Assembly: GCA_019925105.1 (NCBI GenBank)
Contig: JAHGAU010000007.1
Coordinates: 868,001-932,000 of the forward strand
From: Niebla homalea
Taxonomy: Eukaryota > Ascomycota > Lecanoromycetes > Lecanorales > Ramalinaceae
Direction of reading: 5' to 3'
Length of the DNA: 64,000 nt
The notes under the pieces are model-generated. The model ran no database searches. It saw only the letters and a list, made by a program, of their open reading frames with translations, and had not been told where the DNA came from. The translations under genes were made by a program, and so were the position numbers. Below are positions 35,272-47,064 of this stretch, in pieces (position 1 is the stretch's first letter; the number at the start of each line of letters is the position of its first letter).

Positions 35272-35582
35272 TATCAAGACTTGAATTTTAGATCAACTGT
35301 CTGCCCTATCATGTATCCCAACGCAATCTGTCGTGTAGTTCAAGACCTTTGGAAAGACCGAAATCTGCAAGAGGAAATCGCTGAAGGATTTCAAGCCTCG
35401 AAAGAGTACTTGTAGCAGAGATGCCATGTAATTGTACAAGAACGAGCAAAGCCCCACCAACATCTGTTGACCAACTTCAGATCCTATGCCCGGCTTCCTT
35501 TCAATTGTAGGGCCTGTTGCGGGGAATGTACATTCGCTTGCTGACAACGTCCGAGTTCGCTTTCAGGAAAAATGACATCTGG
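35272..35582. other. Intergenic between convergent genes
   Basis: 311 bases of 3' flanking sequence; nothing recognisable. Confidence 0.5.
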
Positions 35583-36420
35583 CTAGGATTCCCCAGAGGC
35601 CCAAGCCGCATCGTCGTAACTTTCAATAACTTCCTGCACCGGTAACATCCCATCCACGATTTCTTTGCCATTAACCAGATCATTCTCCTCAACCCGCTTC
35701 TCCGCTTCTTGCTCGTCTTTAGCAATACCCGCCTTGACATGTCGAGCAGCCAGCCTCCGTTTGGCCGTTTTGAAATTCACTTGGATGAACCAGAGCTCAT
35801 CCATCAATGTTGCCGCTTGCTTCCAAGCACCTTCTCCCAGACTGAGATAGTTGCCTTCAAATATAATGATCCTTGCGGTGGCATTGATGGGAATCGCGTT
35901 ATCAATAGGGTCTTTGACTGCATGGTCAAAAGACGGCGCATACACCGTCTTAGTCTCAGGTGCAAGGGGGCTTCGTAAGCTTTCGACGAGTTTCAGAAAA
36001 GCCGCCGCATCAAAAGTGAAAGCGGCGCCCCGGCGGGCGTGCGCCATTTGTGGATCCGGCATGGCGGACAATCGGGCACGAGATAAGTGAAAACCATCCA
36101 TCGGGACGAAGGCCGCGACTGGGGTGTGCGTACACCCTGGGGCCTTTTCGTCGTGGATTGCGTTTAAACGAGCGTTGACATGGCCAGCGAGCGTGGTTTT
36201 GCCTGACAGGTGTAAGTCGAGATGGCTCCGAAGTCCTGATCAAAAAAGGAGCTCTAACCCGAGCCAGGGATCCCTGAGATGGCGACAAGAAAACGCTTCG
36301 AGGTTGGCGTTTGCTCATAATTTGCTTCGAGAGTCATTCGCTGGACGGAAGTATGAAGAGATGAGGATTCCGCAACTTACCCCAGGTCTTCTCAACTAGT
36401 CGCGTGATCTGCTGCTCCAT
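35583..36420 (-). CDS. P-loop kinase, uridine kinase/phosphoribulokinase class (Yfh7-like)
   Basis: Exons on the minus strand are 36420-36381, 36324-36259 and 36202-35583, with two introns of 56 bases each, giving 241 residues. The ATP-binding loop GIPGSGKTTL is assembled across the second intron. It is followed by VPMDGFHLSRARL, a substrate-side motif shared by pantothenate, uridine and related kinases, by FTFDAAAFL, YAPSFDHAVKDP, a FEGNYLSLGEG Walker-B-like strand and RLAARHVKAGIAKDEQEA. It resembles the yeast ATPase Yfh7 and bacterial kinases of unknown sugar or nucleoside substrate; the substrate cannot be read from sequence. Convergent with the gene ending at 35271. Confidence 0.85.
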
Positions 36421-36752
36421 CACAATCACCCGAGAAGATGAAGCTGGATAAGACCTGGCTCACGGCGACGTTAACTTCTTCCCTAAGATGAATGGAAGTG
36501 GACAGCTGCTCCCACTTTCCAGCTCTTAAGCTCCGGCCGCAGCTCAGCCCCACCTCAACCCTAATGTAGATCCCTTCCGCTACCTTGCTGAGGCCTTTTT
36601 GTGCTCTTAATTGTCAAGGTAGTCAGTGTCAAGATAGATGTGAAAGTGAGCGAAGGTTGCGTGCATCGTCCGTGCTGCCGCAGCTGGTCATCCCCGGGTT
36701 AAGTTGGGGTAAGTTGGCGTGCGAAATCATGATATGATGGACAAAGACCTTG
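36421..36752. other. Intergenic, promoter of the P-loop kinase
   Basis: 332 bases between two minus-strand genes. Pyrimidine-rich parts occur around 36,510-36,560. Nothing else is seen. Confidence 0.5.
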
Positions 36753-38659
36753 TCACGAGGTTCGAGCCTCCATGGGAGAGAAGACCCCCATCTTCTGGAT
36801 CGATGTGAACCATTCATACAGCGTGAGTTTGACCTCAATTCTCATGAAAGACGCCCAGGCCAGTACAAGTTGAAGCATGTTAAGGGGCGAAAGAAGACTA
36901 CCGTGCCGCTTGATTGAGTCAACTCGATCTTTGAAGACGGTCCTACTGCAATAATGAGCCAAGATCATGAAGTTTTGGAGCGGCCCTTGTCTTGTGTGAA
37001 GGTTTTCATCAAGGCTTCTGGTTAGATCGTTGGTCTTCAAGATCAGCAAGATGATGCGTGGTACTTTGCCTAATAATTGGATCAGTTGCTGAAGTAGACC
37101 TTCCCCCATGGCTTCAGATATTATCGCCTTTTCTTCTTTCGACCTAGGCGATTTCACAATTGATGTTGTTGCGGTCAGATAATCCCGTCCAGTGATCGCG
37201 CTTGCAAACAAGGGGAATTGTTGGTCTGTAATGCCTGCTACTTTTTGAGAGTAAAGGCGCATGCTTTCTTCATCCCCGTCAATTACAGCCAGCCACAGCT
37301 TAGCGTACTCGAGTTTGGTTTTTGAGGGAATGCATCTGTAAAGACCGTGATCTTTTGGGCATTGTGTTAGCATTCTTCTAGGGAAAAGCCAGACACGGAC
37401 ATGCGCCTAGGATCGCCAACCGAGGGTACTTAGAGGAATGAAAGGAGACCCTCACCGTACAGTATAATATCAAAGTTGTGCTCCTTGCGCGCTGCATTGT
37501 GACGGACGGCGATGTTGCCCCCGTGTGGATCGCAATGTAGAGGAGTGTCGCCAAAGATCATTTCGTTGAAGATACGCGCCAAGGCAGCGGAGACCTCGTC
37601 ACGATCGATACCATGAGCGTCTAGATATTGCAGATTATCGGGCCGATGCCCAGAAACATATTCCATGATCAAGATTCGCCGCGAGCTCCATTTCACATCC
37701 GGAACGATGAGCGGTGTATCGCGCAGGGTCTCGAAGTGATTTTTCGTCTGCATTGCAAGTCTTCCCTCCAAGGCAAAATCGAGCTCCTCGGGGAGGGATG
37801 TCTCCATCTCGCTGGAGAGCCATTCCAGATCATACTCTGGAAACCATTTTTTCAGGGACGAGAATGTAAATCTTGTAAGGGCCAAGTCCAAAGGCACCCA
37901 TGCTTCGAGGGCCGGATGCTGCACCTTCACAGCTACTCGCTCGCCACTGTCCTTCAGTGTAGCAAGATGGACCTGCGCTAGGGACGCTGCGCCAATTGGT
38001 TGCTGATCAAAAGTCTCGAAGCGGCTTGCAATTGTCGCGCCAGTATCTTGAAGAAACATATTCTCTATGGATTCGTAGGAGGACACCGGGCAATGGTCTT
38101 GCAGTGGCACAAAAGTGGTTGTCCATTCGAGAGGTAGCAGGTAATTCATGCTGCTAAGATGTTGGCCAAGCTTGATGAAGATGGAGCCATTGATTTCCAT
38201 TGTCTTAAATGCCCGCTCAGCACAGCGCTTATGGCAAGCACTGAGAATGGCGGCCCGTTCCTCCTTATTACTTGCAGGAGTGTTCAAGGTCCTGCGATAG
38301 CTTCACAAAGCGTCAATCATCATCCCACGATGACACAAGGGAAGGGTTTTGTACTCATTTATACACGTGAAAAGGGTCACGACAACACGGCCAGTCCTTC
38401 GGGCTGCCTCAACCGCATATCCAAGATTCTCAAGTGTAGCATTTGGAGTAAAGACGATGAGGCCAGTACCAAGCAGGACGCTCGCAGTTATGGTTGTCGT
38501 GCGCAAAGTGCTGCTGCTCCTGACTGAAACCAATCTTTTGGACGGGACAAGTGGGTAGGTGGCGATTCGCCCGCCTGCTTTTGCAGCTGCTGGAGGGCAG
38601 AAACGGCGCAAGAAGAGACTGTTCCAGGTGGCCGTGGCCACGAAGCCAGAAAATGTCAT
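36753..38659 (-). CDS. Mitochondrial ABC1/UbiB-family atypical kinase, ADCK1/Mcp2 type
   Basis: Exons on the minus strand are 38659-38355, 38291-37456 and 37351-36753, with introns of 63 and 104 bases, giving 579 residues. The N terminus has scattered Arg and a hydrophobic helix TTTITASVLLGTGLIVF, as in inner-membrane members. ABC1 signatures follow: IFIKLGQHLSSM (the KxGQ motif), PIGAASLAQVH, VAVKVQHPAL, ILIMEYVSGHRPDN and HCDPHGGNIAVR. The end, DHGLYRCIPSKTKLEYAKLW then RIILLILKTNDLTRSL, matches the ADCK1 branch rather than Coq8. Yeast Mcp2 affects mitochondrial lipid balance and coenzyme Q distribution. Divergent from the small gene at 38921. Confidence 0.9.
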
Positions 38660-38920
38660 AACCAATGCAACATGTCGAGATAGATGGAAAGATCAAAACG
38701 CATAAATTATACCTTAGACCGGCCCACCATCATCGACTAAGTTTGAGCGATATTCTGCCGATGCCTTTTGACTTCAATGTGTAGACGCATGGTTGGTTTC
38801 CTCGAACAATGTGAAAGTAATCGAGGAAAATTACCAAGTTTGACCCCAGCTTTCTCATCGAGATCCGATTTAATACAGGAGTGCTTCGGGGGCTTTGGAT
38901 TTGTTCGTGGGACCTTTACC

Positions 38921-39450
38921 ATGGGCTCGAATCCACTCCGTGGCAAACGATTACGGGATATACGAGTATCGAGGTACTCAAATATCAACGCGCGTACTGT
39001 TGTCGCTCCCCTTTTCGCGTTTACTATGGCCACACTTCTGTTCGTCTACACGAGATCTTCCATTTACGCTGCAAAGAGAAACGCTCACAACCATCGCATT
39101 GCGGATGGCGTAAGTATATTCTAAGCAGATGTACCTTTTTACAGCAAAGTCCAAGAGTTCCACCGTCTGTTCTCAGGAGAAGACCCCCTGAGCCATATCG
39201 CGGATTCCGTTAGTGGAGCCAATAGAGCAATACTGACGAGGAACAGGGCCAGATTTCATGGAGGAACGAAAGTCAAAGAAGGCACGGCGTTCTGGAGAAG
39301 CCTCCAGAATCTACAGGAATTCGGGGCCTGATCGGGGTTGCGGAGAGAGAGACAGGAGTCACGCCTCGACAATCACAGATGACAAAGGAGGAGAAGGCTT
39401 TGAATCAGAGGAAGGCTCGCAGAGGTACAGATGAGAAGGACCGACCATAA
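38921..39450 (+). CDS. Small single-pass membrane protein, unknown function
   Basis: The preferred model joins exon 38921-39109 to exon 39247-39450 through a 137-base intron (GTAAGT donor, CTGAC branch, AACAG acceptor), giving 130 residues. The N terminus is basic (NPLRGKRLRDIRVSRY), then one hydrophobic helix VVAPLFAFTMATLLFVYT, then a charged tail with GQISWRNESQRRHGV and an acidic/basic end. A single-helix inner-membrane assembly-factor-like layout is suggested, and the divergent ABC1 kinase is also mitochondrial, but location is inference. An alternative 35-base intron (39110-39144) would give an 85-residue form ending at 39213. Confidence 0.5.
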
Positions 39451-39974
39451 GATACCGCCCAGAGGTCAATGATCAAAGTACTAAATGTGGCACTCTCCTC
39501 CAACGCTTTTACACGCTCCTGGTTCAACTTCTCGTGATTGCTGGTGGGCTCATGCGCTTCTAATATCAGGTTGCATTCGTATCTTATTCGAAGAACTTTC
39601 ATGGGCGCTTGCATCAGTCAGAACAACGCATGACCCTGTCTCAATCTCAACCAAGTTGATGGCCATTGCAAGCTAGAACTCTAGAAGCTGAATACTTCGA
39701 GCCTCTTGCCCACCCAGTCTACCAGCCAGCTGAGGCGCAAAATGGAGAGTGCCTCCGAATATAGCAACATGCGCCGTTGCAAAGAAGGGATTCAAGTCTG
39801 GAAAAAGCAACTGTGGTTTTGCCAATTTGCATGAAAGCACGCCTAGACATTGCACCTGTCGAATGAAGTGTGAGTGTAATTGTTTTGAAGGGTCGAATAG
39901 AGCCGATCCTACCATCGGCCAAACATGTTGAAAGACGCTTGACAGCTTCGTGACGCGCAGCATCAGTAACCAGA
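39451..39974. other. Intergenic between convergent genes
   Basis: About 520 bases with short overlapping open frames on both strands and no motif. It holds the 3' flanks of the small membrane protein gene and NDT1. Confidence 0.5.
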
Positions 39975-41209
39975 TCAGGCAGCAGTATCTCCAAGCAGGT
40001 CGTCTGTCCCATCATGATTGTGTTGCATATTCAAAAAGCTCTTCTTCAAGTACTCGAATGTTAAGATAGTCGTCATTGCCGAAGGCACCGCCCGTAGCAG
40101 GTTGGTCCCAAGTCCAGCATAAAAACCTCGCCACCCTTCTTCCAGGTAAATAGCCTTACAGGTCTGCCATGTGCCTCGATAACGGAGAGCTACTACGACC
40201 GGAGAAACGGCTCCGGGCAGTCTTCCACGGTCAGCAGGCTGAACATTCGAAGCGGCGGGAGATAAGGCCTGGAGGGAAGGTGACGAAGTGGATCGCTGTT
40301 GTGTTTGCAGCCTTGTCCTCACAACTTCGTGCGGATAAGTAGCAGTACTCGCACACACTTTACTCAGGAACACCGCAAGAGCAAGGCCATAGAAATGATG
40401 ACTCCTGTCCTCCTCGGTTTCGTTTTGGCCTTTGCCGATTCCCGTGAATCTTTGCTTGAAGACCTCGTATAAGGGGAACTGTACCGCGACATGGGTCAAG
40501 CCAAGCAAGGCTGGGGTAAGGCCTGAGTAGAATGACAAGATGCCTTCGGTACGATACATCTTTCGTGCAGCATCCCAGGTATTTCGATAATGCCATGGAG
40601 CTCTTGAGATGTGAGTTTGCGCCTTGGAGCTGGATTGGGACATTAATCTTGTCTTGATTACCCATATTGGATTCGTAGCCATAGTAGAGCATGCGCCGCC
40701 GCTCAGAGAAGCGTACACATTCGCCAGGAACCAGTTGTCTACGGAAGTCAGGATCAATGGCACTTCGACATCATAGCACTTTGAAGCTCACCTGTCTTCG
40801 TCCGAAAAAAGGTCTGGGTTTTGTTGTAGACAGTCAGGTATACAGCCCAGGTTGGTATATATCCAAGCAACATCGGTCCAAGGCCCCGGTACATGCCTTT
40901 GATGCCATCTTCTCGCCAGATAGTGGATGCGGAGCCTGCGACGCCCCTGTATGCGGTCGTCGTGATCTTGACACCCTCTCTGGAGGTTTGGAAGCCACCT
41001 TGGGCCTGCAATTTGGTCTTGATCACATCAAGTGGGCAACTCACCACGCCAGAGACTGCCCCCGCGAGACCTCCTGAGAGTGGAACAATAGATTCCTCCG
41101 GCAACTGGCTCACGAGGCGCTTGAGAGAAGTAGTAATGGGGTAGCCGGCTCTGGCAGCATCGGCCGATTGGGAAGCAATGGGTGCAGTCGACTTGCGGTC
41201 GAAGGACAT
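39975..41209 (-). CDS. NDT1: Mitochondrial NAD+ carrier (SLC25 family, Ndt1/Yia6-like)
   Basis: The carrier imports cytosolic NAD+ into the mitochondrial matrix. Exons on the minus strand are 41209-40792 and 40738-39975, separated by a 53-base intron, 393 residues. Three carrier repeats are visible, each with its signature: CPLDVIKTKLQAQ (about 58-70), TNPIWVIKTRLM (about 161-172) and TYPHEVVRTRLQ. The Trp in TNPIW is characteristic of the NAD/folate/pyrimidine branch, and the wording ALLGLTHVAVQFPLYE also fits yeast Yia6. An insertion of about 40 residues sits after the third signature. Assignment within the branch is by resemblance. Divergent from QCR7. Confidence 0.9.
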
Positions 41210-41737
41210 TGCTCCGAGGGCTTTTAGCTTGGCGTGGTATGCAAGCCTAGCAATTCATTTGTTCTGTCGGCACAGAACGGCGAATGCTGGCCGTCCTCAG
41301 CTTGCTGGAGCCGCCCCGGCAACCCCGCAGCGCTGGAGGAGTGGCTTTGTTAACGATTGCGAAACTTCATACCGACGTCGGGAAGCGATCGAACCCCGAT
41401 AGCTAGCTTATAGCTGTATAGAAGGTCTTTGCAGCAAGGAGGATAGGTATAGTGTTAAGCAGGGAGGAGGGAGGAGGAAAGAGACCTGTCGGTGAGCTGC
41501 GGTTGGTTGGTCTCGGCCACGATCTTGTAATTAAAGACGAGTATGCCGTAGGGCGACAATACCAACTAGTACGAATGACCCGCTTGCAAGGTTTTTACTG
41601 CGTACGCATGCATTAGACTCTTTTTCGGTACTTTGCCCAAATACCTCTTGACCTCAACTTGACGACAATCCAGCCTTTTCCAATCGTTTGTCGCGCCCCT
41701 CTGCCTTCAACCTTGTGCCTGTCAACCTTGAGTCAAT
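41210..41737. promoter_or_regulatory. Divergent promoter region, NDT1 / QCR7
   Basis: These 528 bases lie between two nuclear genes for mitochondrial inner-membrane proteins. A CCAAT pentamer is at 41680-41684 on the plus strand, 54 bases before the QCR7 start. CCAAT is the site of the HAP complex, known to drive respiratory genes in fungi, so regulation of QCR7 is plausible but not shown. Confidence 0.5.
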
Positions 41738-42290
41738 ATGTCAGCGCCATCGCTGACCAAGTTCATCATCAAACGGCCATGGCTCCAGCGTTGGATGATG
41801 CCCCTGGCCAATTGGTACGCCGATGCCGCGGGCTACAGGAAGCTTGGATTGAGGTACATCAATTGTCCGTCGCCATCTGCTCTGGATGGGGATCGCTGAA
41901 TTCCTAATGTAGAGCTGATGACCTGATTCCCGAGGAAAATGACACTGTTCTCCTCGCGCTCAAGCGCCTACCTCCGAAAGAAGCATATGACCGCGTCTTC
42001 CGCCTGCGCAGGGCTTTCCAGGTAATCACCTCAATCTATGAGCAAATCTGGAAAGCGCCAATTGACACCGCCCGCAGTGCTCATTGGCTCACCAATTGCT
42101 CCCCAAAGATCAGCAGACTCCGCCAGAAGAAGTGCCTCCAGTCCAGCTTTCCCGCTCGGGCTTCGAAAACTGACCGTGAGCAAAGGATTACCCATACTTG
42201 TCACCCATCATACAAGAAATCGAAGCAGAGTCAAAAGAGAGGGATGACCTAGAGGCAATGGTCGTGAATAAGAGAAAGGCTAAATCTTGA
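41738..42290 (+). CDS. QCR7: Cytochrome bc1 complex subunit 7
   Basis: A small matrix-facing subunit of respiratory complex III (14-kDa type). Four exons, 41738-41853, 41913-42021, 42078-42131 and 42186-42290, with introns of 59, 56 and 54 bases, give 127 residues, the same length as the yeast protein. The sequence [76 protein letters not shown] and [12 protein letters not shown] is unmistakable. Branch sites CTAAT and CTGAC support introns 1 and 3. It ends 157 bases from the convergent MAG1. Confidence 0.97.
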
Positions 42291-42447
42291 AAGGGAGACG
42301 GATCCTCCAGCAGCTACATGCTTGGATTTGAATATCCAAGGCATTGGCTGTTGCCAACGCTAGGAATGTTGGAAGAAGCGAGAATTTTACATGACATCGA
42401 GCGACTGTAGCATTGGCTCATGAATGGCGTCGGCACACTGAGTGCTA

Positions 42448-43759
42448 TTACTGTTGCTCGACAACGTTCACATCCACACCTTCAACCCTCCACATGTACC
42501 ACATGAACACGCTCCTGCAGTCTGTCAACCATTGCCATCCATCTGCAAGAGGGCTTTAACTACCGGTACGGTGCGAATTTCGCAGAATGATCGATCATGT
42601 CCTTCTCTGACATGTACTTCCATTTACCACCACCTTTCGCCTTCAATTTATTGATATCCCTACCCATGAAGGCCGCCATGCCCCTCCTAATATTGTCAGC
42701 TGTAGTGGAAGCTGACCTCAAGCCTGGTCGTGACGAGCGCAGGAAAATCCCTTTTCGTACGGTAGAGAATGCTGAGACGTTGAATGAAGAGAACCAGGCG
42801 TCTTTACAACATGGTGGACAAGAAACAACTCACTGGATCCCTAAGTCTCCGGTGGAGAAAATATCCAATCGCTTAAGCCCAAAGCACGCAAACATCTCAA
42901 CGCTCCAACGGCCAAGGCCCCGAACAGCGGTCAGCCTTTCCATAACATCGTCGTCGCTAGCCTTCATGAGCATTGCAGCTCCGAGCTCTCCGCTGGCAAA
43001 TTTTTCGGCCAGGCCCCAAATATATTCGGCCTTCCTCTCCGAGAGCCCAGCTTGGCGTAGATAAGGTACTGAGCACGCAATGACCTGTTGCGGTGTTGGG
43101 AACCCTTGATCAGCACGCGGAGAATGGGGCTCAGAATCGGAGAACAGGCTTCTGAACTTGTTCTTGATGGAGGACGCAGCTGCTCCTGAAACCTGCTGAG
43201 CCATTATCCCACTACACAGACTGATGAAAGGGTCACATTCTTCAGCTAAAGCGTCAGGGGAGAAAACATGGCAGGGGTGCTTTTCGATCAGTGGCTTGAG
43301 CCGGGGCTCGACAGAGACCAAGTGGGCGCAAGCATCTTCGAGGATATGGGCGGTAGTGGTATTTGGCCGGGTCGAGGGCGACGGATCAGCTGCACCAGTT
43401 GAGCTCACGAGCCGCGAACCCTTTGGCGTGACGAGCGGAGCATTAGTTTTGTGAGGATCTGCAGGTCTGTCTTTGGTGTGCGCGGCTAGGGCGGAGTTGG
43501 TCGAGTTGGTCAAGGGTGCGATGGTCTGACCTGCTACGAGAAGCTCAGGACTTTGGCGACGAACTCTCTTCGCGGGACCCTGAGCGGCGCGGCTTAGAGA
43601 ATGCTTGCGGCTTGAACGGCTAGGAGTTGCTGGCGAAGATAGCTTGGGATGCTCCGGGGCGGTGTTTGTGGCGGTGGCTTCAGAAATCACAGCGCCTTTA
43701 GAAGATCGGGAAGCCTTTGTGGCGGTAGAACCGCTTCTGAGCATCCTCGTAGTCACCAT
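42448..43759 (-). CDS. MAG1: DNA-3-methyladenine glycosylase (HhH-GPD, Mag1/AlkA type)
   Basis: This base excision repair enzyme removes alkylated purines. Minus-strand exons 43759-42834, 42686-42564 and 42514-42448, with introns of 147 and 49 bases, give 371 residues. The first 140 residues are a disordered basic Ser/Ala/Pro-rich tail, probably nuclear-localising (PAKRVRRQ). The catalytic core has DPFISLCSGIMAQQVSGAAA, LRQAGLSERKAEYIWGLA, the helix-hairpin-helix LTAVRGLGRWSVEMF and the catalytic Asp in FSTGDLGIQRGMA. The end, KWKYMSE and APYRSVFMWYMWR, is conserved. The start is the first ATG; the frame extends upstream without another ATG. Confidence 0.93.
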
Positions 43760-45683
43760 GATCGGTGGTAATTTGGTTCTTGCTGGGCCTGACGTTGCGA
43801 GGACAATATTTGCTACTGTGCGCTGTGAAGTTGACGCCGAGCTCGATGGAGCGAACAACAACAGGTATTACAACGACCAGGTGTCATGGCTCATTTTCTT
43901 CCGCTAACAAGGTGCGATCTTGCAAGCTCCGTATTATTGAACACGTTGCTATACAAAATAGCTCTGAAGTCGAGCAAACAAGCTATCGTGCTAGCACTAG
44001 CGATTCTGTTAAACGTCATGTCGTCCTAACTAAGATATTGAACGTGGATGTGCACATACATTCAAACCCTTCCAGGTCCCTAGGTTGGCCGCATTCTGAC
44101 AGCGGAGATTACTTGTTTGCCAATAACGTTGAAATGTGAAATTGCAGGTAGCTTTGAGGACGATTTGGCGCTAATAAGCACCTGCGGTCCCGAGTACTAA
44201 AGTACGTCGATCCTATTCCTTTCGCACCCCACAAATCACAACTACGTATGTAACGAGAAGGGCACTCAGGTATGTCGTGCGCTCAGACTACTGAAGCTCC
44301 CAACCTTTATGTCGAAGGTGCAGCAAAGGTGGGGTAGCAGTGGCGTTGAATACGAGATGTTCTGGGTCAGAATCTTGCGAACTAATAATTGTATGGGAGC
44401 TTCTCTTGGGATGATGTATCTGTTAGTGGCCGCATTGAAGGACATTGTGCGAACCCCACATGTCTCGGTCGTCACCATCAACTACGGAGTGCTCTAATTC
44501 CACCGTTCCACGTATGCATGTTGCTGTCTCCGCACTCCGTTGACGGGTTGGCTTGTCAGTGGTCGGTCGAGTGGTGGTGTAGGTGCGCATCGCACTGCCA
44601 GTGCCAAAGGTTGAAGCCAGGTTCATGTTGATTTGTTCCATAGCAGAACGCCGGGGTGAATCCGATAGTCTATCGATCCAATCAAACCAGACTGATAGTG
44701 GCGCCAGTGCGGGTCAACGACTTGGATACATCTTAGCCGATTGCCTGAAGAGGTTTAGAGTATATATCAATCTCGTCGAGATTTGGCCTTTTGGCATGGT
44801 TGGTCGGAGAGCGGGGCGGGCGCTAAGAGATGTACGCGTCGTTACCTGTGACTTGTAATTTAAGACTGGAGGGAGGGACGTTGGGCAATGAAAATTGATG
44901 TGACAGAGGTGCGAATTGATCAAGAAAGCATGCCTGCCTCTCGATCCTGGTCACGACGTTGCAGCCGTTGCAGTGGGAAAGCCAATTGTGGGGATAATTT
45001 TGACTGCGAGCTCGATGGTACCAGAGTCTTGATAGGGGCGAAAGGCCTGCAGCAAGTGGTACCCCGTACCCGAACACAAATGAATTAAGGTATCCCAAAA
45101 CCCCTAGTCCTTTTAGACGTGCTTTAGTCCCAACCCACTAGCTCCTTTTTTTCCTGAGTCTCCTTGGTGAAATTTCTACTCCCTCCTCTGTTCCTTCCTT
45201 TTCCACCTTCCTTCCTTCTCGCCAGATCATCAATCATCTTCAACCTTTGTCGTTGTTGCCTCTCGTTCTGCCTTTGGCATATTCAATTGCCTTCTTAGTT
45301 CAAATAGGGCCTCGCCTTCCCTGGAGTCTTCACACTCCCTCGCGTGACAGCTCTACCACTTTTAATTTAATTTTTCCTTCGATTCCCAACGCTCGCTCCA
45401 AAACATTTCCCATCATTCAGCAACATTTAAAAGCCTTCATCATCCATCCTCCACCTTCTACATCGACCCAGCATTACACTTGTTTCACCATTACACCATT
45501 ACAGGTGTCTCAAGTGAGTGAAGAAAACCCCCTCCCGTGCTACGCATCTGTTGCTCCGTCGTGAATACGTGCAGCCACTCGTGTTTACCTCTTTACACCA
45601 CATTGTTCACATTGAATGGCTCGGAAGTATCCATGGTTGGCTGATTGTTGGACAGGTATCATAATAATTACATCTTACTCGCA
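43760..45683. promoter_or_regulatory. Long intergenic region upstream of MAG1 and ECM33
   Basis: About 1.9 kb between two divergent genes. No coding frame carries a motif. The half nearer ECM33 contains a long pyrimidine-rich tract (about 45,176-45,221) and further CT-rich stretches to about 45,440, typical of strong fungal promoters near the transcription start, so ECM33 probably has a long 5' leader. Confidence 0.55.
45176..45221 (+). promoter_or_regulatory. CT-rich tract upstream of ECM33
   Basis: Nearly unbroken pyrimidines with repeated CCTTCC units lie about 465 bases before the ECM33 start. CT boxes of this sort often mark transcription starts of highly expressed genes in filamentous fungi. 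The link to ECM33 is by position only. Confidence 0.5.
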
Positions 45684-47064
45684 ATGGCAGTATTCAAGTT
45701 CCTTTTGCCTGCGGTCGCACTGGCCAGCACAGCTGTTGGTAAGTCTCCAGTGACAACGATGTCGAATGACATGTCATTCCATACCGAACCCGCTTCATGG
45801 TTTTGAATATGGCAGCAAAACAACTAACATCATGACCGTCATCAGCACAATGTAGCAACAGCGCCACCCTCACCGTGACTAGAGCGGCCGATGCCAGCCA
45901 GGTTGCCTCTTGCACCACATACAGTGGCTCAATAGCTATTCCTACCGATCTTTCCGATTCAACCAATGACAATGGCCACAACAACCTGTCGGTTGACGGT
46001 GTTCAGAAGATTGTTGGAAATGTCACCATCAATGATGCCGTAATGCTGGAGAGCCTCTCGTTCGGCTCTCTCAGATCTTTATCGGGGCTTCAGCTAGGCA
46101 ACCTAACTGTGCTGTCGTCACTGTCGATGCCCCAGATCCAATCTATCACGCAGATGAATCTCACGGGCATACCAGCGCTACAACAATTCTCTTTCGGCAA
46201 TGATGGTGTTGCGCAAACATCAAGCATCCTGATCACCAACACTGGTCTCACTTCCCTACAGGGTCTCGACCAGCTCGAAAGTGTGGATAGTTTCAATGTC
46301 AACAACAACCCAGGGCTACAGAACATCACGTTGGGGGTGACCAGCATCAAGAACGCCATCAATATTGCCGCCAATGATGGCTTTCAGTCAGGCCTTACCA
46401 CTGCGTTCCCCAACCTCCAGACGGCAATGAACATGACTTTCCGCAATTGCAGCTCTGTATCTCTACCACAACTTGCTAACGTCACCGAATATCTTGGTTT
46501 CTACGACAACACCATGCAATCCTTCGCGGCGCCAAATCTCACCACCACTGGAGGCTTGGTCTTCATCGACAATATTGCTTTGACCAACATCTCGATCCCG
46601 AACTTGACGTCTGTCAATGCTAGTGTGCAGATTGCCAACAACACTATGTTGAAGAAGATCGATGGCATTCAGAAGCTATCTACTGTGACTGCATCCCTTG
46701 ATTTGAATGGCAACTTCTCCGAGTAAGTGCCCTCATGATTGCCGCATCCTTTCGCTGACGTCGAATATCCAGGGTCGATCTACCAAATCTGAGTCAGGTC
46801 AAGGGCGCGTTTAACTTGCAGACGTCGGCTGTGTTCGACTGCACGCAATTCAGCGACGATAAAAACAAGAAGAACGTCATCCGGGGCAAATATACTTGCG
46901 CGGGTTCTCAGGTCAAGCCGGGAGGTGAGGGTACCAAACCCTCGAGTACTACCGGCAGCTCCAAGCCCAGTGGCAGTAGTGCCGCCAATGCTGTTGTTGT
47001 CGACTCCTTGGCCCTTGTCGGTGGTACTTCTGTCCTCGCAAGCATTCTGCACATGTTCCTGTAA
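45684..47064 (+). CDS. ECM33: GPI-anchored cell wall protein, Ecm33 family
   Basis: The protein is needed for normal wall organisation in fungi. Exons 45684-45738, 45846-46722 and 46773-47064 with introns of 107 and 50 bases give 407 residues. Residues 1-18 form a signal peptide (KFLLPAVALASTAV). The body has the receptor L-domain-like repeats of this family: LSVDGVQKIVGNVTINDA, LRSLSGLQLGNLTVLSSLSM, LTSLQGLDQLESVDSFNVNN and others, with many N-glycosylation sites (NxS/T). A Ser/Gly-rich spacer (SSTTGSSKPSGSS) and a C-terminal hydrophobic stretch ending ILHMFL form the GPI signal. Cys residues near both ends of the mature chain are as in the family. Confidence 0.95.

Noticed and set aside
36720..36790. 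GGTTCGAGCCTCC resembling a tRNA T-arm
   Set aside because: No D-arm or acceptor pairing could be found and it overlaps the end of the ABC1 kinase gene.
39405..39614. 69-codon minus-strand frame
   Set aside because: Overlaps the last exon of the small membrane protein on the other strand and has no motif.
45247..45564. 105-codon frame in the ECM33 leader as an upstream gene
   Set aside because: Starts with TTG rather than ATG and is a translation of the CT-rich leader.
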